A stretch of 64,000 nt of DNA from Marchantia polymorpha subsp. ruderalis (taxonomy: Eukaryota; Streptophyta; Marchantiopsida; Marchantiales; Marchantiaceae): positions 14,781,501 through 14,845,500 of the forward strand of contig AP031355.1 in NCBI GenBank assembly GCA_037833965.1, written 5' to 3'. The translations under genes were made by a program, and so were the position numbers. The notes beneath the pieces are model-generated. The model was given only the letters and a program-made list of their open reading frames with translations. It was not told the origin of the DNA and did no database searches. Below, piece by piece: positions 53,402 through 64,000 of the stretch (position 1 is the stretch's first letter; each line of letters opens with the position of its first letter).

Positions 53402-54689
53402 TGAGCAAATCGGTTTTGAACGACAGATTCCTACTGTCAAACGAGACTCCAAACGACACCGTTCCAATATTGTTGCAACCCTTTTGGTGTCGCACGGATT
53501 TTCAAAAAAGCCAACAAGCTGCTCCCGAAAATTCACTGCCTTTGACTTCGAAATCCGAGGAGCCCGACTCGTCGTGATCTGTTTCTGCAATTCAAGACTG
53601 TACACTTGAGCTAAACCCACAAGAGGCCGATCAGCTATCACTTATATTACTTAGGAAGAGTTCAACAATCTCTTTGTGTTCATGGATCTCAGGTCAGCAT
53701 TTGAGGCAAGTGAGGCGCTACTGCTTTCATTTCGAGTGTATACTCCGAGCGTGTCGCGTCTATCATTTAAATTCGTTCATAGGTTTAAATTACAGGTTGA
53801 CAAAAGTCAATGTCGCTGGCATCCCATCTCCTTCTGAATTCGAGAGCGGAATTACATTCCCCAAGAAGATTATAGACTGACATAACAGATGAAACAGGCT
53901 TACGTATCTTGGACATGTCAAGACGAGGAATGAACAGCCAACATAAGACGATATCATTAGTTACACCCATCACAAAGAGAAGATAATTTTTCAAAATCAG
54001 CCTCGGAAGAACATCCCCACCCGCGAAAGTTGCACAAGTCACTTTCACTAAAACAAAACTGCTTAGCTGAAGACTCGTCAATCAAAATCTATAACGAAAG
54101 AGGCAGGAATGCGCCAGCTCCCATGCAATATCACATAAGAAAGGATGGAAGATCACAAGGTGTGGAGATCAAACATGAGAATCAGGACAAGTCAATTCAC
54201 TCTTGACTCCATCAGCATGAAAGTACACCCATATTCAAAATCAGAGGCAAACGACGAGGATGAAAAGTTCAGGCACGGGGCACGCAATTACCAGCGGAAG
54301 AGTGATCGCATGAGAAAATCCTGCAAGGAAAAGTCCCGAGGCTCGCATCGCATCCACCCCAACGCTCCCGTCGCCACTACCTGGCCCGTCTGCGACTCTC
54401 TCCGAAGTCAGTTCCTCCTCCTCAGCCTCCCGGGACACGAACAGCAACAAGAACACTTCCGTTTCTTCCGCCACGGCCTGTTAGGCTGCTCCGAGGCTCC
54501 CAGCCCATGGGCCCACAACAAGAAGCCATCTCAGACTCTCTCTCACGCGTGGCAGTATGCCGGGTTTGCATCCACTTCCCTGACCTTGTGAAGAGCGACA
54601 CGACATGCCGCGTGGGCGATGGACGGGAGAGCACAGAACTCTAGAGCCTGGAGGAGAAAAGATTCCCCTGCACTAGGTCGGGAAGAGAC
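53402..54689 (-). promoter_or_regulatory. 5' region of the Nudix gene
   Basis: The frame continues upstream of the chosen ATG to an acceptor-like TTGCAG near 53590, so a 5' exon may lie further right. A GC-rich block at 54250-54680 has many short frames on both strands, none decisive, and is the likely promoter/5' UTR. Confidence 0.4.
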
Positions 54690-55184
54690 TCACTGGAAAA
54701 GTCCACAATTCCTAGAGCTGCAGAGTGCTGCGATGCTGACGGGGATGGCACGGAAGAACACATCCGAGATCGTTGTGTGAGTCGTCCACCATTCTTGTTC
54801 CGTGTTCAGTAACGAATTCTTCTCCGGGAGCTGAACAACGAGCTTGACGATCTGCTTCCTGAATTTGGGTGGTCTTTGATTGATGCAGGAGTCGAACTGC
54901 TTGGGAGCGGGCTTTTCCTCAAAATTGTAGTTTTGTAAAACTGGATAATTAAATTCTACCGCGCATATGAACACCGTTTCCTTTTGAAACGCATAGCGTG
55001 CATTGCGCAGATGGGCCGCTTCCTTGGTGACTAAACTTGCTGAAATCACGGAAATTGAGGGGAGGGGAGAGGACGAGTGTGGGGATGGTGGGACAGCAGG
55101 GCTGGCTATGAATTCGCTACCTGGTTTTTTTGCATGTGGTTGTAGCTCGTTGAGGAGGCGGAGGAGACCAAGGTCACTCTCCAC
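54690..55184 (-). other. Open frame of unknown identity
   Basis: 165 codons without ATG at the start (it begins at GTG and is open further upstream). The first part (ESDLGLLRLLNELQPHAKK, PPSPHSSSPLPSISVIS) looks protein-like, and a donor-like GTAGAA at 54954-54959 would end a phase-0 segment after VFICA. No family is recognised. It could be a 5' exon of an unrelated gene or chance coding potential in GC-rich DNA. Confidence 0.25.
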
Positions 55185-55199
55185 GTTGGGTACGGAGGG

Positions 55200-58100
55200 T
55201 GAATGTTTGGTGGGGTGGTTGAATTTGCAGTTTGTCTGCTTCTTTTCCTCGAATTCTATCTGACTATATGGAGAACTCAGTACTTGAATCTGGTCGTCGT
55301 GTTTTCCTTTCGGTTTTTACCCTGTCCGCGTTGCCCGTCTCAGGTTTTTTTTGCTGAATTCTACAGCACATGCTCTGTCATCTCATATGCACTTGTACCT
55401 GAGTTGGTCCTTTCTAGTCTCGACCCTGCTCTGCATCCATGACCAACACCTTCTATTATGACTGTTCCAAGGTTGAGCGGGCAATGAGAGGGCTAAGATA
55501 TCAATATCGAAAAACTTGCTTAGATACTTGTCCTTAAGATTTCCATGTCGGGTGGATTTCAGTAGTTCTCGTACAAAATAATCATAGCACATTCACGCTT
55601 AATGTTTATACGCACAACGCCTAAAATACATGATACCTCCAAGTCGCTGTTCATGAGTTCATCTACTGTGAATGATGGAGCTAGAGTTAGCAACTGAGCG
55701 AAGCAAACAACAATGTGATGTGGGCGTAAGTTCTTACGCTGCCGAAGAAAGCATATTTAGCTTGCCCTCTGACAACATCCCCATATGTTTGTCCTCAATA
55801 GTTCCACAGCGTAAACGATGAAGGCTTCAAGCGTCGCATTAATGTATCTCGTCCATTTTCGTTATCAGCTTCGATAGGAGTCGGTGGTTTATGTGCTTCA
55901 TTTGGATGTATAGTAAGGGTTTAGGTCTTAGGGTTCTTAGTAAGGGGTTTTCGTCTTGTTCGTGATTACAAGACTACGGTTGTTTCAAGCTCGGGGCGAT
56001 TGGCCAAATTCAAGTGTGTATCTCCTGAGGTACGTTCACATGCTTGTGTGCCAACAAGAATGTTGCAAAGTGGTCACTCCGCTTGCTCAGAAAGCTAGTT
56101 GTAAACTCCTAAAAATGTTGAAATGTTGCGAAGGCATACACATGAGAAGCTGAGTGTGGAAGTCTTCAAGGGAGTTTTCATTCCTATGGAAACAAGCAGG
56201 GTCGGGTAAGCAATTTCTTCCCTTATCCCTTCGCCCACATAAGGTGCTCATGATAGATGTGCGCCGGCTGGCTGTGTTGTCGCAGTAGTAAAGCTTAGAT
56301 GTTACATGTATGTTGTTTTGCTGGCAAAGGTAAAATGAGAAATTGACCCCCACCCTCGTCCTAATGTACCGTCCAAGCTGTCAGGGATACAAATCCCCAG
56401 CCTGCGCAAAATAAAGAGTTTAGTGTAGCGAAGCGTTTGATGTATGAGGGATAGGTTTCCTCTGTACCTGTAGGCTCAGATGGATATGGTGCGTAGTACT
56501 GAACAACAATGGGACCAGATCCAAGTCGATCACCTGAAGTTTTTCGACGGCGGATCTATTTACACCAGACCCTTCACGTTTGAACTCAGAAATTGTAGAT
56601 GTATAGACGCAAAGTACTCCTAGATCTCCAATGTCTTCAACAGTCAATGCCAATGAACTCCCGAGTCGAGATCTAAGTGTGATGGTTATCAAACAGGGTT
56701 GCTGTGTACCTCCGCTTCGAGTACTTTTCCTTGCGCATAAAAAAGAATCGCACATTTTGTTGATTATGTACATGTCCGTTGGTAGGTGGCCATTTCCGTT
56801 ATTTGCAGTAACAATCACCAAGGATGATGGCACCTAGAGTGTCTGTTGTATAAGTTCGTAGGGTCAGAATTGATCATGTAAGTCATTGGTCTACTGCACA
56901 ATCTATTCAGAGATATCAAAAGTTATTGACTTTCAGGTAGGGAAATCTCATTAAACTTTATATCAAACTGCTTAGCCTTTTTGTGTTTGAAATCATCAGG
57001 CCCTCATCTGGTCTACTTTTGTTCCCTTTTAGCTGATCAAACGCAAGATGCCACGTTGTGTTCCTACTGCATCCCATGCTGAAAAGTTAAATCTGGCTGT
57101 TAATTAAGTAACATAAGGAAAACGTGTTGCTTGGTTTATCGAGTGTGTCGACAGTGTTTATTGTAGGATTGTCTTGCGTATACTGGTTCCGTCCTCTTTC
57201 TTGCAGCCATGGTTGGCAGGTGCAAGGTTTCCATGGCGATAGCAAGGTTGCTCTCTCGCAGTTTCTTTGTGTTTTGTGAATATTGGTTCGTTTACTTCAA
57301 TTACGACTTTGTCCAAGAAGCATCCATGTTGTCATCGATCTATGAAGATATTGACAGATTGCAGAGTACATGATCAGCCGACGCATCGTGACCCTAAAGT
57401 CAGTGTGAAGAGAATGTTACTTGAATGCACTTCATGTGGGAAACGTGCTTTCTGTTGCAACTTCACACAGTATCGCACATATCGGTAGATGTTTACATGA
57501 GTTGATCGGTACATAGGAACCACACGAAGAACACCCCTACAGAGGCTCCTTTTTGTTCTCAAGCAGGCCTCTCCTGTTCCCTATCTACTTGAATTCCATC
57601 TCCAACTACTAGATCTCTTCACTGGTCAGCCAAGGCGCGGGGTCTTCTGTCTTAGGGCTATCAGAAGCACGCATTAAAATGAGTACAGTTTGTAGGGCTC
57701 TACACTGAAGACATAAGGTGGTACTAAACTGTCAGCTTAAAATTACTTCACTGAGTTCAGTGCAAGTTTGCCGTTTTCGTGGAAAGCGAAATTGTGTGCA
57801 ATCATGAGCGGTAACGATAGCAATTCAGCATTTTGATTTTGACATCGTGCCTCACGTTGACTGGCTGAATTCTCCACTCGTGAGGACGAGGCGCTGTTTC
57901 GAAGGTACTTGAAGATTTTTAGCCAAAGTCGGCAGTCCATGAGAGATTTAAGATCAGGAGTTGTTGAGCGAAACCTCACAGTATATCCCCGTACGGTGGG
58001 CTTAGCTCGAGATTTCGAAGACTGGCCAAGGCAACATATGCTAGAAAAGGTCCTTGCAACAGAAGTTCATACAGTCTACGAAGGTAAGGGTGTTCTACAG

Positions 58101-61100
58101 ATTTAACCGAACATGTATATTCACATGGGTTTTCATGAAGTTATCATTAAATTCAGTTGGAGCTCCCGTGAACCTTGGAGAACCTCAGCCTGCGAAATCC
58201 AAAAGACTCAGTGACTCAAAAGACGAAGGAAAATGAAAGTAATTGATGGATAGTAAAAGTGAGAAACTCGGGAGATAAAGTTGCTCCGTTCAACTGATGA
58301 GTTTCGTCAGCCCAACCGGAATTCTCTTTTGACACAACCACAACCAAAACGAGGGTCTCGGCTTTACCTAGAACGTCGAATATGGCCTGGAGCTATGATA
58401 AGGTACGCAGAGTACAGAATGGTAGACCTTCGGTGGAAAAGAACAATTACGTTGGTTCGGAATCTGCTCTGACAGAGCGGTAGGAGAGCGAGAACTTGAT
58501 TACAGACCTCAAACTGAAAAGCCGGTACTTAAACCGTTGCGCACCGTCGTGCCAGTGACTCTGAGCTTTGAGCTCGTTCGCCGTCCATGTACAATACCCA
58601 CCCAGTCATGGGAAAGACCGTGCGGTGAATCAATCGGGAACTCTTGTCTGCTTGTATGAGAACATACGCACAACAAGAGAGAAAGTTTTGGACTTGACCT
58701 CAGTCACTCTGCAGAAACAGGTTGCTTTCGTAACTGACCAGGAAGTCGTCATACTGAATAAGAATAAGAATGAAGAATGAGATGCTATAATGGCTGCGGA
58801 TGACCACGAATGCAGGACAGCAAAGCCTGGCACATAAGAAACAACCGTCGACAAAATTTCCACCGTCCCATCCCGTCCATGTGAGTCAAGTAGATAATTG
58901 TCTCCTCTGCTGTCCTCAGTTGCAGATGGTTTATATCTGGGCGAAATGGTCCCAGACACTACACATTACATCCCGATGAGGTAACTATCAGGTGTACTGT
59001 TGGAAGTTTCTGCATGGTGGCCCTGGTACCAAATCATTGGATATCGGATGGATGTACTTTAAAAACCTTGGAGTGAACTAAATGGGAGCTGCGGATCGGC
59101 CACCGTCTAGATCGCAACCCATTGCGAGCAACTCCTACTTTCAAGGTGGCGTTGTTTTGTGCGCTACAGAGTTGAAGTTGAGTCTCCCTATTAGCAAATA
59201 GGTCAGCCGTCCTTGCTTGAGATGATGGCCCGATGCTCCAATCACTAGTACGATGGTAGTTTCAGGCAGTTGTAGACCACAGCTTCCTCCTTTCATCTGT
59301 GGCAGCCTTTGAATGATCGAGACTTACACTTGATTAGTCGGCACTTCAGGACACACCGAGAAGCCAGATGCAAAGTTTGAGTAAGCCCCAAGACTTCATC
59401 AGTCCATATGCTTCAGTCCCACATCTTGGCGCTGTACATGCCAAAATCTTCTATTCTCATCCTTGGACTGTCTGCTTGACGTGACTGGATGATTCCCGTT
59501 TCGACAACAAGTCTCTTTGGGTTCTTTACTCCAAACGACAGCCGAGAAGTCGGCTCCTGATCTAGGGGCGACTTTGAGACTATGACCCGTACACTTGTGA
59601 TACCTCATTTGATTTTGCGCTTACACTGTGCTCCACTTGTTGACTTAGGCTTTAAAACATTGAATACTCAACTTTCTGTAGCGAGAAAAAAGCATACGCG
59701 GGAAATCCATCACAAATATCCATCACAAGTATTTTATCTTCAAAACTAAAAGAGTCACTTTACACGTAGCACATTCCACTGTGTTTGGTACGAATAAGTA
59801 TGAAACTTGTCATGATTTATGTACCATCTTATCGGACTTGGCAGAGTAGATAAAGTCGATACGTTCTGTATTTATAACTTGTTAGAATGAATAACTATAT
59901 TTTTCCTTTTCCCACTTTTCTGTACTTTTGACCTTACTATCTCATCAAAATCTCGTCGAATGTTTTTATTAGAATCCTATATGTACGAAAGCCATGATTG
60001 TAAAAAACAGAGGCTGCTCGTTTTCAGTAGCAAGCCTCAAAATTTGGAATAAAGCATACATTGTACTCCGCATCAGTTCTTGATATTAAATATGAATAAG
60101 CCCAAAGCAAAGAGAATAGATGTGGTGATGGTTTTTCGACATGAAGGAAGCTCTTGTGTGGATGTTTTCCTACAGAATTCACGTGAGCTCAAACAATTGG
60201 GCTGATTCAGGTACAAAGGTGAGGATTCTCTTGTCTGATCATATTTAGACAGTGATATGAACATTCACCTTTCACTTTTACAACGAAGACTTTGGAATAT
60301 TCAGCGTAACTTCTTGCATGATTTCGTGAAATTCTAACCAAGTGTTGAGACTTGACTGAATCACGCTCTTGGTTTGTTGGAACGCAATGGCCCAAAATGA
60401 AACTTGAAAATGTTTGGTGACGAAAAAGAAGTCATGATAAAAGGTGATAAGTGACCAGGTTAGATTTTTGGTGGACATTCTTTTCCAAAGGTCTTTTTTC
60501 GCAGAAAAGATGACATGGTTTGTCCCACTCAAGAAGTTTATTGAGAATTACTCCTTTGGAATGACAAATTTTGATATATATATCGAGGAGCACTCATGGA
60601 AGACAATACGTAATGTCTACACAACCATAAAGTCATCACTCAACCTTCTGGTTCTTTCTACTTCCTCACAGAGCAATGGTCATCACACATGAGAATCACA
60701 AATTGATCATTCACATCCACATGTGACTGATTCAAAGTGAAACAACGTTTTAGCCAAAATATGTATCCTGTCACTGCGTGTTTGGAATCTATTTCTTATC
60801 ATCGCTTAAGATGAAACGTTTATTGGAGTCATATTCTGAAAGTGTATGGTGTTACCTCTCTAGAACACAAACCTGAATCATATTAATGAATGTAGAGAAT
60901 GAAAGTGCTTGACTGTCGCATGGTAAAAGCACTAACATTGGATGCATTGAGCTTGAAGGTAATGAAATGAAGTATTGAAATGTTGTGAATATTTTTAGGA
61001 AAATTAGACTGTATAAAGGCATTCAAAGATTGCATAATATTGGAGCTTACATAAGATGAATAATTTTCACTTTACATGCTACTGTAATCGAGCAGAATTT

Positions 61101-61270
61101 TTTTAAAATTTTGGTCTTCATTAGAGAGGCTCGATGTGGAAGATGTCTTCTTAAAAATTGTTCTTTTTTTATAAATATCAGTAGGACTGTTGATGTCCTT
61201 TCATTCATTGACACACGACCTAACCTTTCATGTCTCCTCATTTCTTCAAACTTAAGCTCCTAATCATTAT
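55200..61270. other. Intergenic DNA, no gene recognised
   Basis: Many frames of 60-140 codons on both strands, none with a recognisable motif or consistent exon structure. The longest (56420-56833, minus, 137 codons) is unassigned. No tRNA, rRNA or long repeat was seen. Confidence 0.5.
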
Positions 61271-61292
61271 ACATAATGGCTTGGAAGATTAG

Positions 61293-61560
61293 TTCAACGT
61301 GCGTATATCCGTTTCAGTTCATCACTCCCAAAGCAGAAACCTTTGCTCTCCATATTATGTTCTATGTTCTACAACTACGACTTTTGTACATGTATTTTCA
61401 CGAGCTCAAAAACATCTCTTCAACGTGCGTATCTCCTATTCAGTTAATCACTCCCAAAGCAGAAACGTTTGCTCTTCCTATTATGTTCTATGTCCTATAA
61501 CTACGACTCTTGTACATGTAATTCACGAGCTCAAAGCATCTCTACAACGTGGTGGCAATG
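61293..61560. repeat. Tandem duplication, ~125-bp unit, 2+ copies
   Basis: Units start at 61293, 61419 and (partial) 61543 with TTCAACGTGCGTAT or TACAACGT. Both full copies contain TCACTCCCAAAGCAGAAACS, TTATGTTCTATGT and CACGAGCTCAAA with ~85-90% identity by eye. Because 126 is a multiple of three, a chance frame repeats too (TPKAETFAL twice). It is probably not coding. Confidence 0.9.
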
Positions 61561-64000
61561 TTAGAACTCTTTCCAAATCATCTATTTTATATTTCTCATG
61601 CATATTTTGGCAGAACAGGATGACGCATCAATCTATATTTCTACCTGTAACATGCAGCTTCAATATTTCGTCACTTGGCAGACTTGTGACATAAGCTGAT
61701 TCTGAGATAACCTTGTACAGCAACTAACCTACCTAAAGATCTCAACCTAACTGCACAGAGAAGGTAAGATGAGAACCACATCTTCCTTCTCAAGATGTTG
61801 AATATTGAAATGGCTGATCTTCTTTAAGAATTGTGATGAAGGAGGAGGTGGATTCTTGAATCTAGAGATTCTTCCAAGAGGAAGTGTATTCTAATGGTAA
61901 GAGTTTCGTGCAAAAGCAAGAGGAATGTGAGATGCAAAAATGATGATGACAGATGCCAATGTGATACATGATTGCTCTTAAATGATCACAATCTCAACTA
62001 CTTCACCCGGGGCTGAGCGACTAAGATCTAGCTCACAAAATCGGCATTCAAAATCTCTGTATAAATTGAGAGAGAGAATAAGATAGGGAAAAAAAACTTG
62101 AACTTCATGTTGGAAATCCAAGTATGATCACTTCAAGTTGTGATGTGTAGATTGTATGGTTGTCACAATGTCTAAACTCGAAAAGACAGACCATGTAACA
62201 TCGAAAGTGCAACACATTGTAGGATAAGATGCGCACATGAAGCGCCACATTCTGCTCATACCCACGCTCCTGTGTCAAATCCAAATCGGGGGCCAACTAG
62301 ATTACAACTACTGTTTCAACTATCAAGAGGTTTTCAAAGGAGAGACATCATGATGCAAATGATGTGCTCATGGCCCAAACCGTGCGAGGCGCTTCCGCGC
62401 TATGCATTATTTTCCGGTTGACATTCACGCTACCTGATGCCATGATAAAAGGTGCTCCTGAAAGTTCCTAGATATTCGAATTTCGATAGAAACACAGGAA
62501 GACGATCCATAGAAATGTACAAAAGTCTCTATCTGCACGATTCTCGCTATGCTGTTGGGATTCGTCTATTGACATTGAAATCTCTATTTCGCAAAACTTA
62601 GATTTAGGATGAGGACTCAGAGTGGTTATAAATTGTGAGTCTCAACCAGCGTCTATGTCGTTGACACCTGAAAGGATATGTATAATGTCATCTAATTATG
62701 CTCCATCGGTCCCTTTCCTCTTTGCTGGCCTCGGTTATACTATCTCACAAATGGCTTTCCACATGGAAAAAAATTTGTCATCGTATTGAGTAGCTGTTCG
62801 GCAGTTCGGATACTTTGATGTTTAATATTTAACTTTAATGTTTAATTGGATACACTTGTTTAAAAAAATTAGTTAGTCTTGTCCACATGTCCCGACTATA
62901 CGGTCTCAGATTTACAGTATCTAGAATTGTATGGCCTTCGATTAAAGCTTGTATCGTATTCACTGACTTTTTCTTCACTTAGTGAGTCGTTTCTTGTCAG
63001 TATCTGTCATTATCGCACTCTAGTTTCTTACCTATTCATCTTATTGTGCACCGGGGTTTCTTCTTTCTACCATCGACTCTTAGGTACCCCACTTCTTCTC
63101 TTTGCTCTTTTCTCTTTTCTTCCATACATTGTTTATGGTGTCTACGCGTTCTAAAGCTATGTATGCTCGTCAAGCTGCCTTTATACTTCATATTTGGTAT
63201 AACATATCATTCAGCGAGTGAAAGTCAATGTAGCGCTGTCGTTGCAATGCATCACGGTATCTACTGAGAATAAAATGTCAGGCATAAGTGAAATAAAAAT
63301 ATTTCTACATCGACTGCTCTTGAAGAATTATAGACTTTGTTGAAAAACACATGGAAGAGTTTTCCCACATGAGAAGTAATCATTGTGTTCCCACTAGCTC
63401 TTAAAGGTATACTTGTATCTCTCCTTTCTCATATTTTTTTTTTCTTACAAGATTAACGTTATTTACTGATACATTTTACATATGAAAATGTAAAGAACAA
63501 AAACACGTTAACATAGGTTTGATATAAGGATAATATGAACTTTACACGTTTGTAAACAAAGTGAAATTTCTAGTTTCATTAACATTATATGGAAATTTGA
63601 GCAAAACATAATATAGCCAACTTCGGATTGTACTCATGTATGAAGCAAACACAACGTAACATAGCAATACTAAGCTGGGATGTGAGGAATCCATCGAGTT
63701 GGACTTTGAAGAATCTTACGGTTTAGGATGGGACTAGGAATGTATCTACATAACAACAACCAAAAGTGAAATCGATAGTTTTATACTGTAGCAGGTTGTG
63801 CACATGTACAAAGCTTGTGTTCCACATATTACAGAAAGTCTATCAAAATTTAATTTTGGGCAAGAAGTCTGTGCTAATAATCTTATGGTAGAAACATAAA
63901 TATAAACGATTATATATCCTCGATGTAATTTCTTCATAGTGAAATTTTTTAATATAATCTCAATAGAAATGAAAAACAATTTTAAGTGAAATAATTAAAT
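61561..64000. other. Intergenic DNA, no gene recognised
   Basis: Short frames only. A stretch at 62879-63154 gives a hydrophobic chance frame from pyrimidine-rich DNA. Nothing else supportable. Confidence 0.5.

Noticed and set aside
55915-55950. TTTAGG/TTAGGG-like phrases suggesting an interstitial telomere repeat
   Set aside because: Only two or three irregular matches, no tandem array.

Overview
This is nuclear DNA of a land plant, most likely a bryophyte (a liverwort or moss). Four things point that way: multi-exon genes with short GT-AG introns, a plant-specific LOB-domain gene, plastid psbA-trnH DNA embedded among nuclear sequence, and an intronless LRR-Roc-COR (Roco) gene. The lineage call is an inference from gene types and repeat style; no species marker was read. 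Gene-rich patches have moderate GC, and most intergenic DNA is AT-rich and repeat-worn.

Layout. 1-3230: a rearranged Ty3/gypsy chromovirus on the minus strand (RT, RNase H, integrase, chromodomain) between two LTR pieces; gag and protease are missing. 3231-8420: a decayed Ty1/copia element on the plus strand, split by a ~2.2 kb insertion carrying a coiled-coil reading frame on the other strand. 8.4-12.2 kb: AT-rich, with one orphan EGF-like exon. 12732-16658: the Roco gene. 16.7-31 kb: mostly empty, with a CDC14-like orphan first exon, a small inverted-repeat element, a GC-richer island and an unidentified reading frame. 31.2-33.8 kb: a dead LINE. 34.6-37.5 kb: a composite of an AT minisatellite, plastid trnH-psbA, a 29-bp perfect inverted repeat and a CENP-B/Tigger-type transposase remnant. 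37620-38438: a class I LBD gene followed by a 67-bp minisatellite. 39934-44862: vacuolar H+-ATPase subunit B (minus), reconstructed exon by exon. 50754-53401: a NUDT14-type Nudix hydrolase (minus), also reconstructed. 55.2-64 kb: no recognisable gene, one 126-bp tandem repeat.

The four intact genes are functionally unrelated: a large signalling GTPase, a transcription factor, a proton-pump subunit and a sugar-nucleotide hydrolase. No operon-like or clustered system is visible. The most unusual items are the Roco protein with its uncharacterised C-terminal third, an exact 127-bp tandem duplication of a V-ATPase exon, the long-open but substituted psbA copy beside a large hairpin, and several isolated exons (CDC14-like, EGF-like) that look like captured or stranded gene pieces. 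Exon boundaries come from reading GT/AG sites and frame continuity by eye, without transcript data.
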